In this document: positions 27,511 through 37,006 of the stretch, piece after piece
How positions within the stretch are numbered: the stretch's first letter is position 1
Layout of the letters: every line of letters begins with the position of its first letter
DNA from: Alphaproteobacteria bacterium CG1_02_46_17
GTDB lineage: Bacteria; Pseudomonadota; Alphaproteobacteria; Micavibrionales; Micavibrionaceae
Assembly: GCA_001871905.1 (NCBI GenBank)
Contig: MNUG01000009.1
Span: 124,001 to 188,000 of the forward strand
Reading direction: 5' to 3'
Length of the DNA: 64,000 nt
Translations under genes and position numbers: made by a program
Notes under the pieces: model-generated
What the model was told of the DNA's origin: nothing
Seen by the model: only the letters and a program-made list of their open reading frames with translations
Databases searched by the model: none

Positions 27511-29481
27511 TTACTCGGTTGTCCCGTCGGATTTTTTCTTATCGTTCTCATCGTCTTCGAACTGCATATTGGTGAAGTCTGCGTCAATGACTTCTGAATC
27601 TCCAGACTCTTTGTCGGAAGACCCTGCATTTGAAGAGGAACGGTTTTCAGTGTCTGTTGTTCCGGCTTCTTTTTCTTGAGACTTACGGTAGGCAACTTCA
27701 CCGATCTTCATCGAGACTTGTTGTAGTTCATTCATTTTGTTTTGAATGACATCTACACTATCGCCATCAATTGCGGCCTTGAGTTCTACAATTGCTTTTT
27801 CGGCGGCTTCCTTGTCGGCAGCAGGAACGTCACTGCACAGATCGGAAATACTTTTCTCAGTCTGGTGGATCGATGCTTCGGCATGGTTGCGAATTTCTGC
27901 CAAAGCTCGACGTTTCTGGTCAGCTTCGGAATTGGATTCTGCATCCTTGACCATTTTTTCGATGTCTGCGTCAGATAATCCGCCAGAGGCTTGAATACGA
28001 ATATTCTGCTCTTTGCTTGTCGCTTTATCTTTTGCCGTGACATGGACTATCCCGTTGGCGTCAATATCGAAGGTTACCTCGACTTGAGGAACGCCGCGTG
28101 GGGCAGGAGGGATACCAACCAGATCAAACTGACCGAGCATCTTGTTGTCCGCAGCCATTTCGCGTTCACCCTGAAATACGCGGATGGTCACTGCGTTCTG
28201 GTTGTCTTCCGCCGTCGAGAAAGTCTGGGACTGTTTGGTTGGAATTGTTGTGTTGCGGGTAATTAAACGTGTGAACACGCCGCCCAAAGTCTCAATCCCC
28301 AAGGATAGAGGGGTTACGTCGAGCAGGAGAACATCTTTCACATCCCCTTGCAAAACACCACCTTGAACAGCAGCACCGTCAGCCACAACTTCATCAGGGT
28401 TGACGCCCTTATGAGGTTCTTTACCGAAGAGTTCTTTTACAATCTCGATGATTTTTGGCATACGGGTCATACCACCAACGAGGACGACTTCGTCGATCTC
28501 GGATGGTTTCAAACCAGCATCTTTCAAAGCTGCCTTACATGGTTCGATCGTACGGCGGATCAGATCATCCACGAGAGACTCGAATTTTGCGCGGCTCAGT
28601 TTGACGTTCAGGTGTTTTGGGCCGTTGGCATCTGCTGTAATAAACGGCAGGTTAACTTCGGTTTGTGTGGTTGAAGACAACTCAATCTTGGCTTTTTCTG
28701 CGGCTTCTTTCAAACGTTGCAGAGCAAGTTTGTCTTGACGCAGGTCAATGCCTTGTTCTTTTTTGAATTCGTCTGCGAGATAGTCGATGATGCGCGCATC
28801 AAAATCTTCCCCACCGAGGAAGGTATCCCCGTTGGTTGATTTGACCATGAAAAGTTCGTCGCTGATTTCAAGGACGGACACGTCAAATGTTCCACCACCC
28901 AAGTCATAAACTGCGATTGTTCCTTGGTTTTTCTTATCAAGTCCGTAAGCCAGAGCTGCCGCGGTTGGTTCGTTGATAATACGCAAGACCTCAAGCCCTG
29001 CAATTTTACCTGCATCCTTGGTGGCTTGGCGTTGAGCGTCATTAAAGTAAGCCGGAACTGTGATGACTGCTTGGTCAACAGTTGTACCCAAAAAGTTCTC
29101 TGCGGTCTCTTTCATTTTTTTGAGGACCATCGCAGAAATTTGGGCAGGGGCGTATTTCTCGCCATCAATTTCGACCCAGGCATCTCCGTTTTCGCCTTCA
29201 ATAATGTTGAATGGCGCGTGTTCTTTCATTTTCTGAACCTGAGGGTCATTAAAGCGACGACCGATCAGACGTTTGATCCCGTACAAAGTATTATCCGGAT
29301 TAGTGACAGCCTGACGTTTTGCAGGCTGACCGACCAGACGCTCACCATCTTTTGTAAAGGCGATCATGGAAGGGGTGGTTCTGGTTCCTTCCGAGTTTTC
29401 AACAACGCGTGGCTCTTTGCCGTCCATAATCGCGACGCAAGAGTTGGTTGTCCCCAAATCAATACCAATAACTTTTGACAT
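27511..29481 (-). CDS. dnaK: Chaperone DnaK (Hsp70)
   Basis: A 656-residue Hsp70. It has the phosphate-1 motif [38 protein letters not shown], and the substrate domain with [22 protein letters not shown]. The acidic C-terminal tail ends DEDNEK-like ([13 protein letters not shown]). AGAGGT stands before the ATG. dnaJ follows, so this is a dnaKJ operon. The leader of about 170 bases contains a CTTGAC-type promoter. Confidence 0.98.
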   Translation of the reverse strand: MSKVIGIDLGTTNSCVAIMDGKEPRVVENSEGTRTTPSMIAFTKDGERLVGQPAKRQAVTNPDNTLYGIKRLIGRRFNDPQVQKMKEHAPFNIIEGENGDAWVEIDGEKYAPAQISAMVLKKMKETAENFLGTTVDQAVITVPAYFNDAQRQATKDAGKIAGLEVLRIINEPTAAALAYGLDKKNQGTIAVYDLGGGTFDVSVLEISDELFMVKSTNGDTFLGGEDFDARIIDYLADEFKKEQGIDLRQDKLALQRLKEAAEKAKIELSSTTQTEVNLPFITADANGPKHLNVKLSRAKFESLVDDLIRRTIEPCKAALKDAGLKPSEIDEVVLVGGMTRMPKIIEIVKELFGKEPHKGVNPDEVVADGAAVQGGVLQGDVKDVLLLDVTPLSLGIETLGGVFTRLITRNTTIPTKQSQTFSTAEDNQNAVTIRVFQGEREMAADNKMLGQFDLVGIPPAPRGVPQVEVTFDIDANGIVHVTAKDKATSKEQNIRIQASGGLSDADIEKMVKDAESNSEADQKRRALAEIRNHAEASIHQTEKSISDLCSDVPAADKEAAEKAIVELKAAIDGDSVDVIQNKMNELQQVSMKIGEVAYRKSQEKEAGTTDTENRSSSNAGSSDKESGDSEVIDADFTNMQFEDDENDKKKSDGTTE

Positions 29482-29653
29482 TTTTTATACCTCTTAATTT
29501 TAGTTGGCAAATTTCGCGCGACCTCACCGTGAGCATCGACACAAATTCCCACAGAGAACTTTGTCTAAGTTTCTGTATGGTATCACATATAGCGCATTGG
29601 ACTCCGATTGGACACCCCGTTATATGCTGTAAATTGCAATAATCTACAAATTA

Positions 29654-29683
29654 ATTATTAGGATTTTTATCCTAGATGTCAAG
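29654..29683 (-). promoter_or_regulatory. Promoter upstream of dnaK, CTTGAC/CCTAATAAT with internal dyad
   Basis: On the minus strand CCCCTTGAC is followed after 15 bases by CCTAATAAT, resembling an RpoH-type promoter; TTGACA with TAATAA is an alternative sigma-70 reading. The spacer holds the dyad TAGGAT-TTTT-ATCCTA (29659-29674). A closely related element lies at 52937-52966. Confidence 0.5.
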
Positions 29684-29689
29684 GGGAAT

Positions 29690-30280
29690 TTATTCGGGCA
29701 TAGGGCCAAGGGGAATGAGATCTCCTGTGTAGTTATCTTTGCGTAGAACCTGCGCTTTGAGACCTTGGCTCAGATCCAGACATTTGGGACGCAACCAGCG
29801 CGTGCCATCTTCTTCAAAGCTGGTCACGATGATTTCTGTGATGTCGCGGCGGTCTTTGTTCAGATATGTTTTTGCAGTGTCCAGCATCCGAGTGGCTAAT
29901 CCCATGTTCTGGTAATTTTTGTGAACTGATATCTGGGATAATTGCAGCCGTTGAGGTTCATCAGGCGCCGGATGAAGGGTCATACTGGCAATAAAACGGT
30001 TCTGGTCATCTGCTATGATGAAGAAAAGGCTGTCAGGCTGGCTGTTTTCAACGAACAGGCAGGGCAGAAAGTCTCCTCTTCGGCCTTGATTTTTATACAG
30101 GTCATCATTGTAGTGATTGAGTTCGGCTAGTTGCTTGAGTGTATCTGGATAAACGATATGAACAACTTGGGACGACAGTTTTCCCTGATTGGCAAATATT
30201 TGTCTTAAAGAAGGCTTCGGCTCGTTCGGACGAGCACGGTAATTTTTGACTAGGCAATCAAAGGTGTGTTTCAGGGACAT
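29690..30280 (-). CDS. GNAT-family acetyltransferase
   Basis: A 196-residue protein with the GNAT core: FIASMTLHPAP for beta strand 4 and ISVHKNYQNMGLATRMLDTA for the acetyl-CoA phosphate loop (Q-x-x-G-x-A type). The substrate is unknown. The C-terminal 40 residues are outside the fold. It lies upstream of dnaK on the same strand with its own spacing of about 210 bases, so is probably a separate transcript. Confidence 0.75.
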   Translation of the reverse strand: MSLKHTFDCLVKNYRARPNEPKPSLRQIFANQGKLSSQVVHIVYPDTLKQLAELNHYNDDLYKNQGRRGDFLPCLFVENSQPDSLFFIIADDQNRFIASMTLHPAPDEPQRLQLSQISVHKNYQNMGLATRMLDTAKTYLNKDRRDITEIIVTSFEEDGTRWLRPKCLDLSQGLKAQVLRKDNYTGDLIPLGPMPE

Positions 30281-30345
30281 TTAGCACCCGTAGCAAATAT
30301 TATTATTTATGGCAATATAAATCGGATGACCTCCTTAATTCTGGT

Positions 30346-31998
30346 CTATTGTGTTAAAAGTTGGAGTTGGGTATTGGATACGCGGGTGGGGTAGTATTTT
30401 AAGTTCTCTATGTTTCCATTCAAGAAAGATGAGTTACTTTGGTAGCCTACTTGTAGACGTGTTAATCCGGAAGGTATTCCCCCGTTACTATTGTTGTAGA
30501 GTGTGTTGTTAGCAGCAAAGGGGCTGGAGGACGCATCCATGGAACTTGCAACTTTATAGGAGGCTCCTGACACATAAGCAGGGCCTGAACTGTTGGAAAT
30601 AACGCCAGAGACAGCTTTTTGGGAGAAAATTGTTCCGGAGGCTGCATTCGCTATTTGGTATGCATTATTACTCGTTCCGTCATTTAAGCTCGCTAATCGT
30701 GTCGAGTATCCAGAAGGTGCACCACTGGAATATTGTCCGGCTAATGTTTGTGCGGATGCTAAAAACCATCCGCCCACAGGAATGGTTATGGCGTCAGCAT
30801 CCCGTGTTACTGCTGATCCAGAGGTAAGTATTCTTGATGTTCTATTTCCCCCTCTTTCTAGTTGGGGAGTTCCAATTCTAAACGTTATATCTATGGGAAC
30901 CCCTGCTGCGCTAACAGGGACGAAAATAAATGGTCTTACATAGGCAGTCGAGGTACTGGAAAAAGTTGCGGCACTTGAAGTAACCCCGATTGAGGTTCTT
31001 CTAAGTGGAAGAGTACTTGGTACAGGGGCTGATGAAGCTAATTGTCCAATTGAGAATCCACCACTATTATAATTCCCTATCCTATTGACAACATAAGGAA
31101 CGTTCGTCGCGGTGCCCGCTTGACGCTTAAAGTATGATGAATGTGTAAAAATTTCATTAGGGCTAGCGCTAGTATCCATTGTTGGAGAAAAGATAATAGT
31201 GGCTGCATTTGTTGTGCTGGGTGTTCCGTATAATCTAATATCAATATAATCAATTCCATCTTCCTGCCCTATTCCAGAAACATCATAGGAGATACCGGCG
31301 GCAAGGCTGACAGACCATCCAGTTGGCAAAGTTCCTGGAGTTCCTACTATGGCTCCCTGCATGGTGTTGTTTCTTATGTAGTTTGTTCTGGATTCTTCAA
31401 TAATGATGCCTTTGGGTTGAAGTGTGACTGGGTTGTGATCGAATCTGGGTTGGTTGGCGGCTGCGGTTTGGAGTGTCCCTGTTGAATCGAAATAGGTTGC
31501 TGTTGATGCGCGGGTATATGACCCGCCCGCTGCGCCTAAAAATGAGAACAGATCATTATAGACCGTCCCGTTGAGGGTGTAGCGTCCATCGGCGTCATAA
31601 ACAACATCCATCGAGAGAGACGGGTAGTCTATTTTGATACCGGAGGTATCGGGAACGGTAAAGGTCAGATCGGTTTCAGGGTTCCCATTCAGGTCGGTGA
31701 TAGTTCCGCCATTGAGATCAATCGGTGAAGTGAGCGTTACTCCATCCAAATCAAGATCACCAATGGTCGGGGCATAGGAGAAGGTGAGGGAGGATGACCC
31801 TGTTCCAGCACTATATTCTGCATACCTTGTCTGTCCATCGACAGTGACGGTGATGCGGGGACAGTTCGCGGGGCAGCCTGTGACATTCACCGCTTCACTC
31901 GTTGTGATGGTGAAATCAACATTCGCAGGGGCTGCCTTGACTTCGTCCGCGACTGTCAGTAGCAGTAAAGTCAGGAAGGCAGATGCTTTAATTTTCAT
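30346..31998 (-). CDS. Secreted protein: truncated Ig-like domain plus phage-tail-like region
   Basis: A 550-residue exported protein. The signal peptide MKIKASAFLTLLLLTVADEVKA is followed at once by an immunoglobulin-like adhesin domain that lacks its first strand (ANVDFTITTSEAVNVTG to about residue 110). Residues from about 165 contain YTRASTATYFDSTGTLQTA and GIIIEESRTNYI, a pattern known from phage tail and receptor-binding proteins. The remainder is Ser/Gly/Thr-rich and probably beta-rich, with a closing YYPTRVSNTQLQLLTQ typical of concanavalin-like domains. The frame is in phase with the preceding gene, separated by TAA-AAA-ATG. Confidence 0.75.
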   Translation of the reverse strand: MKIKASAFLTLLLLTVADEVKAAPANVDFTITTSEAVNVTGCPANCPRITVTVDGQTRYAEYSAGTGSSSLTFSYAPTIGDLDLDGVTLTSPIDLNGGTITDLNGNPETDLTFTVPDTSGIKIDYPSLSMDVVYDADGRYTLNGTVYNDLFSFLGAAGGSYTRASTATYFDSTGTLQTAAANQPRFDHNPVTLQPKGIIIEESRTNYIRNNTMQGAIVGTPGTLPTGWSVSLAAGISYDVSGIGQEDGIDYIDIRLYGTPSTTNAATIIFSPTMDTSASPNEIFTHSSYFKRQAGTATNVPYVVNRIGNYNSGGFSIGQLASSAPVPSTLPLRRTSIGVTSSAATFSSTSTAYVRPFIFVPVSAAGVPIDITFRIGTPQLERGGNRTSRILTSGSAVTRDADAITIPVGGWFLASAQTLAGQYSSGAPSGYSTRLASLNDGTSNNAYQIANAASGTIFSQKAVSGVISNSSGPAYVSGASYKVASSMDASSSPFAANNTLYNNSNGGIPSGLTRLQVGYQSNSSFLNGNIENLKYYPTRVSNTQLQLLTQ

Positions 31999-32001
31999 TT
32001 T

Positions 32002-34527
32002 TTACGGCGCGTAAGTTGTGCTTGCTGGCGGAGTTACCGATACAATATAGGGAGCAACAACATCTTTTGTTGCAGTATTTGTAACGGCAGTTCCAACATT
32101 CAAAGATGGATCTGTCAGAGTTACGCTGACGGTTAATGTTCCATCATTTAATCCTGCAAGGTTCAAACCTGTGATGCTTTCTGTTGCGCCTGCAATTGTA
32201 CCGGTGCCGGTTACGTTTGTTCCGCCTCCCGAGCTGGAAATTGTGTAGCTATATGTTGATCCAATTTCTGCCGTTGTAATCTCAAATGCTGCCGCGCTGA
32301 CATTTGCAATGTTTACCGGTGTTGTCGTAAAGGCCACGGCATATCCTGCTGGAGGCGTAATATCAGATACCGAACCACTAAGGTTTAGTGTTGCGTCTGC
32401 AATTGTTGTGATTGCATTCTTACCATTACCCATCATAAAAGAACCGTTTTGATCGATATTCAGGATGGTAATGGATGTTGCACCACCATCTGCCGGTTGA
32501 ACGGTGTATTCAAACAGCAGGTCATTTGTTCCGCTACCGCCAATCAGAGGCGCTGTTCCCAGATTGCCATTGATGGAGACGTTCATAAAGGGCACTCCGC
32601 CCGATACGGTCACGGCATCATTGAATTTGAGGCCAATTACGATCTGTTGTCCCGGGGTTAGATTTTCAGACACAATGCGCGGGATTTCATAGGGATATGG
32701 AGCTACTTTTGCTCCGTTCAGAGAGGATGCAACACGGTCGATCTGGGTTGATACCTGATCGGTGTGGGTTGTATAGGCGGCTGTCCCTGATGCAACGGTT
32801 CCAACCACACCAGCAATTGAGCGCGCCATTTCTGCAGCACCAATCGTTGCTGATCCGGAGACTGTTCCGGCGATGGTAACTGACCCGTCGCGGACACGAA
32901 CACTTGAGTCAATACCGTTTGATACAATGTCAATATCCGTTCCGTGAAGTTGAATGGTTCCTCCTGGAACTGCGACGTTCGTGATGACCCCATCAGATAC
33001 GTACTGAATGGTTCCGCTTACCAGAGTAATCAGATCGGGGACAATTTGAACCTGTGTATTTTGTCCCAAGGTCAGGACTGCCCCTTTGGCGAACCTCAGC
33101 CGTGCGGAGGCTCCAACTGTATTGGCAGTCGTAACGGTGACTGGCATCAGGAGAGTTTGGCTAACATACAAAGAAGTGCTTCCGGTTGTCTCAATAGATG
33201 TATTTGCTCCGGCTGTCTCTATAACTTCCAGTTTTGAAGAATGTTTCCTGCGAACTTTTGTTCGGATGATATTTTCACGTTGAACTTTCTCATAGATAAA
33301 GTCGCTAACCGGAGCGAGTTCGGTTCTTTGTTTCCATTGCAGGCCTTCCGGATCATCAAAACGATAATTAAAGCGTAGGGCTGTTTCCAGATAAGGATCG
33401 CTTTGTGTGTCCTTGTTCAGGCCAAGACGAAACGCCATGGCAGGGATAGGGGAGTATTCAATAGCAGCTGTGGTTCCATATAAATCTGCACCATCATCCT
33501 GATCGTCCCACTGGTACCCTTTGACTGAGGCTGTCCAGCTTGGGAGTTCGGGAACTTGACCGCGCAATTCGAGATCCCATCCTGCTGCAGCTCGATCTTC
33601 ATAGTAAAGATCAAGGCTTCGCCATGTAGAAAGGGGCATATAGCGGTTTGCCGAGACAGCTAGCTGGCTGGTACGGGCATCAACACCAAAGCTCATGCGG
33701 TTATGATTTCTTTTTGGAGCATGGTCAAAAAACACATTCGCCCCGTACAGGAGTTTCTTATCAGGAGTCAAATAGCGATAAGCGACACCGGCATTGACAG
33801 TGTCGTGCTTGACTTTGAAGCCTTGGTCGTTGGTTTCATCAGGCGCTTTATAATAGGAAAGCTGGGCAAATACATGATGCGTATTTGTCTGATCTTGCCA
33901 GAGCGGTTGTATAGAGGTGAGGGAGCTGATGAAATCTCCGTCAGAGGAGCCGAGTTCGACTTCAAGTTGGGTCAGGAAGGGGAGCTGGCTGTTATTTGCC
34001 CAGCCAACCCCTTGCATCATCAGCATGGGGAAGATGTCATCGCGAACGGTTGAGTGCAGCGTTTCATTAAGATCGAGAGAGTCAATCTTCTCGCCTTTAA
34101 TCATGGCACAGAAAGCACTTTTGGCCCTGACACTCAGGCCACTGACCTTTGCATCGACCCATGCCATAGCTTCATTTGGTTGGCTCTTGCTTTTATTTAA
34201 AGTGGGGGTGAGATCGTGAACCAGATTGGTTTTCAAAAACCTGTCGATGGCGGCTTGGCAGCCGCTGTCAAGAAGGGCCAGTTCTGCGGCCTTGCTTCCT
34301 CCAGAGTTATAGCTATTGCCAATCGTTTCAAGGTTGTTGAACAGAGTCTGGATTTTGTCCTGAGTGTCTAGAGAATGGGTGTCTTGCGAGTCGTCCTCAT
34401 GCATATCATTGTATTGCATTGACGGGGATGAGCTATCTTGTGCCAAAGCTGTTTGCAGTGGCGCCAATAGAAGGGTGAGTATTGTTGCGGTTTTAAGAAG
34501 AATGGGTAGTTTGAACGGTTGTTTCAT
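32002..34527 (-). CDS. Inverse autotransporter adhesin (intimin/invasin-type barrel) with FecR-like and Ig-like domains
   Basis: An 841-residue outer-membrane protein. A signal peptide ends near ALAQ. An alpha-helical stretch leads to the inverse-autotransporter barrel at about 210-395 (VFAQLSYYKAP, LLYGANVFFDHAPKRNHNRM, LAVSANRYMPLS). Residues 445-580 resemble a FecR-type domain (ARLRFAKGAVLTLGQNTQVQ, SSVRVRDGSVTI). Two Ig-like domains follow. The last residues VVAPYIVSVTPPASTTYAP are the opening strand of a third Ig domain that continues in the next gene after its signal peptide. Such proteins display their C-terminus outside the cell for adhesion. Confidence 0.85.
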   Translation of the reverse strand: MKQPFKLPILLKTATILTLLLAPLQTALAQDSSSPSMQYNDMHEDDSQDTHSLDTQDKIQTLFNNLETIGNSYNSGGSKAAELALLDSGCQAAIDRFLKTNLVHDLTPTLNKSKSQPNEAMAWVDAKVSGLSVRAKSAFCAMIKGEKIDSLDLNETLHSTVRDDIFPMLMMQGVGWANNSQLPFLTQLEVELGSSDGDFISSLTSIQPLWQDQTNTHHVFAQLSYYKAPDETNDQGFKVKHDTVNAGVAYRYLTPDKKLLYGANVFFDHAPKRNHNRMSFGVDARTSQLAVSANRYMPLSTWRSLDLYYEDRAAAGWDLELRGQVPELPSWTASVKGYQWDDQDDGADLYGTTAAIEYSPIPAMAFRLGLNKDTQSDPYLETALRFNYRFDDPEGLQWKQRTELAPVSDFIYEKVQRENIIRTKVRRKHSSKLEVIETAGANTSIETTGSTSLYVSQTLLMPVTVTTANTVGASARLRFAKGAVLTLGQNTQVQIVPDLITLVSGTIQYVSDGVITNVAVPGGTIQLHGTDIDIVSNGIDSSVRVRDGSVTIAGTVSGSATIGAAEMARSIAGVVGTVASGTAAYTTHTDQVSTQIDRVASSLNGAKVAPYPYEIPRIVSENLTPGQQIVIGLKFNDAVTVSGGVPFMNVSINGNLGTAPLIGGSGTNDLLFEYTVQPADGGATSITILNIDQNGSFMMGNGKNAITTIADATLNLSGSVSDITPPAGYAVAFTTTPVNIANVSAAAFEITTAEIGSTYSYTISSSGGGTNVTGTGTIAGATESITGLNLAGLNDGTLTVSVTLTDPSLNVGTAVTNTATKDVVAPYIVSVTPPASTTYAP

Positions 34528-34750
34528 AATGTCTGTACAATATCTATCTTTAGTTATGCAACAATTTTGCTTGATCGTTTGTGGGCAAGAACCCCCGCTT
34601 TTAAGGATGCAGTTACGAATCTATTCTCTTTTTGATTATAGTTGGAGATTAATAAAACATGAAATATATATAAACGATGCTGCGTTTATGCACAGCATAT
34701 TTCGCTTTATTGCTTTATTTAAGACTGTGTTTTCCGTAATTTTGTACTTA
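34528..34750. other. Intergenic region, nothing supported
   Basis: 223 bases between the grpE stop and the adhesin start, both minus strand. It should carry the adhesin promoter. No RNA gene, repeat or clear terminator was seen. Confidence 0.4.
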
Positions 34751-35401
34751 TCAGGCTTGGGTGTCCACGCCGTGTGGGGAAGGTGTCTCGGATTTTGAAA
34801 CGCCAACGCGCGCAGGTCTTAGTAATCTGTCATGCAAAAGGTAGCCGGGTTCAATAATCTGGATAATCGTGCCGGTAGGTTTTTCTGGTATAGGGGTTTC
34901 GAACATAACTTCGTGAAAGTTCGGATTGAAGCTTTCGTCGAGTGGTTCGATTTTTCGGATTCCGTTTTTCTCGAAACAGGTCAATAATACGCGTTCCATG
35001 GCTTGAATGCCTTCAATCAACGGGTTAATCCGTTCTTCGGAACGAAGGTCTTGCGGAATCGCGTCCAAAGCGCGTTTGAACGTATCTGCGACATCAAGCA
35101 GATCACGGGCAAATCCTGAAATAGAGTATTTCATGGCATCTTCGCGTTCGCGGATCGATCTTTTACGTAAGTTATCCATATCAGCCATGGTACGGATAAG
35201 CTGGTCTCGGGATTCGGCCAGAGCGAGTTCGAGTTTTGCAACTGCTTCTGCATTGTTGTTATTCTGATCACCCGACTGCTCTTGAGCGTTTTGGGCGTGT
35301 TTGGTCTGTGCCTTGAACGCAGCAGGGCCTGTGAGGTCTGTAAAACCTTCAGGAATTTCAGTATCAACTGGTTTTGGCGGCGTGGTGTCTTCTGGGGTCA
35401 T
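34751..35401 (-). CDS. grpE: Nucleotide exchange factor GrpE
   Basis: A 216-residue DnaK exchange factor. A long N-terminal coiled coil (LELALAESRDQLIRTMADMDNLRKRS) leads to the beta-wing domain NPNFHEVMFETPIPEKPTGTIIQIIEPGY. The ATG at 35401 is preferred to TTG at 35410. It is separated from hrcA by a leader with a RpoH-type promoter. Confidence 0.95.
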   Translation of the reverse strand: MTPEDTTPPKPVDTEIPEGFTDLTGPAAFKAQTKHAQNAQEQSGDQNNNNAEAVAKLELALAESRDQLIRTMADMDNLRKRSIREREDAMKYSISGFARDLLDVADTFKRALDAIPQDLRSEERINPLIEGIQAMERVLLTCFEKNGIRKIEPLDESFNPNFHEVMFETPIPEKPTGTIIQIIEPGYLLHDRLLRPARVGVSKSETPSPHGVDTQA

Positions 35402-35530
35402 TATTGTCAATTTACTATATTTGGATTTGGCGAATATTTAGTGTTTCTTTGAATGTTTGCGAGAGGATATGCAACATATGTCAAAAAATCAAGGCTCGCT
35501 CCTATATCACTCACAAACTATATACAGTGT

Positions 35531-35559
35531 ATATAAGGTAAATGTGCGAAAGCTTCAAG
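35531..35559 (-). promoter_or_regulatory. RpoH-type promoter for grpE
   Basis: On the minus strand CTTGAA (35554-35559) is followed after 15 bases by CCTTATAT (35531-35538). This fits the alphaproteobacterial heat-shock sigma pattern (CTTGAA and a CC-TAT box). It lies 130 bases upstream of grpE; rpoH itself is at 57.6-58.5 kb. Confidence 0.55.
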
Positions 35560-35569
35560 ATCGGAGAGG

Positions 35570-36607
35570 TCACGGGGTGAGAGGGCCCAGATTAATCATT
35601 TTTTCCATGATCAATGTCGTGTAATCGACAATTGGAACAATTTGGCTGTAATTCAGTCGGGTTGGGCCGATAATGCCGGTGGCTCCAATAACGCGCCCGT
35701 TCTGGTCATGGTAGCCTTTTATGACGGTTGACCATGTTGGTTGTTGAAGGATCGGGTTTTCATTTCCTATAAAGATGCGGACGCCCTCACTTTCCTGAAG
35801 GGCAGACATGATTCCCAAAACCTCTTTCTTTTCTTCAAGAAATTTCAGCAAGTCTCTGATTTCATCTATCTTTCTTTGCGCTTGATGATCTTCGAACAGA
35901 TGGGATTTCCCTTGGATAAAAATATGGCCTTCCAGATCCAGTTCCATGGAAGGGAGAATGTTCTTATCCAATAATGTTCTAGCAAGATCCTGAATACGAT
36001 CCTGATTCTCTTTCGCCGATTTATGGAGTGCCGCATGAAATTCCGAAAGGGTACGACCGGCAATATGTTCGTTCAGATAGTTGGTTAATTTTTCCAGATC
36101 AGATTTATTGATGTGGTTTTCAAGTTTTGTCACCCGATTTTCGATCGTGCCATCTTGCATCATGATAATGGCGAGGATTTTGTTTTGTTCCAGTTCCAGA
36201 CATTGTATCTGCTGGACAGGGCGATCCGTTTTGGGGGCGATAACCAGTCCAATACAAGAAGACAGGCCCGAGAGCGTTGAACTGGCACGTTCATAAAGTG
36301 GGATAAGTGTCTGCTCGGGTGCAGATATTCTAGACCTGATATCTTTTTGTTCGGAGGGTTTGAGTGTGTTGACAACCATCAGGCGATCGACAAAAAAACG
36401 CAATCCTCTTTCGGTGGGCTGGCGACCCGCAGAAGTATGGGGAGAATACAGATAGTCTTCGTCCTCAAGCCGAGCCATGACATTCCGTATGGACGCAGGT
36501 GAAAGGTCAATTCCGGCTTGCCTTATTGTTTCTGATCCGACAGGGGTTCCCTTTTTCAGATATTCTTCAACAATCAATTTGAAAATATGTAATGTCCGTT
36601 CATCCAT
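35570..36607 (-). CDS. hrcA: Heat-inducible transcription repressor HrcA
   Basis: A 345-residue repressor. It starts MDERTLHIFKLIVEEYLKKG with a winged helix (SPASIRNVMARLEDEDYL and PHTSAGRQPTERGLRFFVD), the classic HrcA opening. The rest is the GAF-like and dimerisation parts, with IIGPTRLNYSQIVPIVDYT near the end. I chose ATG 36607; the frame reaches a TTG at 36643. HrcA represses chaperone genes via CIRCE sites, none of which I found in this window. Confidence 0.94.
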   Translation of the reverse strand: MDERTLHIFKLIVEEYLKKGTPVGSETIRQAGIDLSPASIRNVMARLEDEDYLYSPHTSAGRQPTERGLRFFVDRLMVVNTLKPSEQKDIRSRISAPEQTLIPLYERASSTLSGLSSCIGLVIAPKTDRPVQQIQCLELEQNKILAIIMMQDGTIENRVTKLENHINKSDLEKLTNYLNEHIAGRTLSEFHAALHKSAKENQDRIQDLARTLLDKNILPSMELDLEGHIFIQGKSHLFEDHQAQRKIDEIRDLLKFLEEKKEVLGIMSALQESEGVRIFIGNENPILQQPTWSTVIKGYHDQNGRVIGATGIIGPTRLNYSQIVPIVDYTTLIMEKMINLGPLTP

Positions 36608-36706
36608 ATGTATATGTGTACACAAAATGCGATTAAAATCCAAAGTATCTTTAGATATTCGTTAAAGCGAGAGGGCATACAATAATATAATCGGGAAAGG
36701 TGTGTG

Positions 36707-36898
36707 ATGGGAGATCTCTTTAATTACTCTCCGGTGGATTTGAGCCCTGATGATTTCTGGAGTTTGATCGGGGGCTTTGCCTTTCTGGTTGGCTTGAAGC
36801 TCGCGGCAGATGATTCTCCTCACTTGCCGTCCTATTATGGTCTGATATTTTCCCTTTCATCGGGGATGTTTGTCTTCTGGGTTCGCTATTATCACTAA
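36707..36898 (+). CDS. Small membrane protein, unknown
   Basis: A 63-residue protein with two hydrophobic segments (FWSLIGGFAFLVGLKLA and YYGLIFSLSSGMFVFWVRY). GGGAAAGG lies six bases before the ATG, a strong ribosome site, and supports it as a real gene. It is divergent from hrcA and precedes rph by about 110 bases. I do not recognise the family. Confidence 0.6.
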   Translation: MGDLFNYSPVDLSPDDFWSLIGGFAFLVGLKLAADDSPHLPSYYGLIFSLSSGMFVFWVRYYH

Positions 36899-37006
36899 AA
36901 TTCCATTTTTTGCCCCATTTCAGGTTTGACATTTGGGGCGGCAACCGTTTCTATGCGGGAAGAATTCACTTGTAAAACCCCAGATTATCAAGCAAAGGCA
37001 TATTTT

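Noticed and set aside
30281-30289. TTAGCACCC resembling the left half of a CIRCE operator near the acetyltransferase gene
   Set aside because: There is no matching right arm (GAGTGCTAA-like) at the expected spacing, so it is not a CIRCE.
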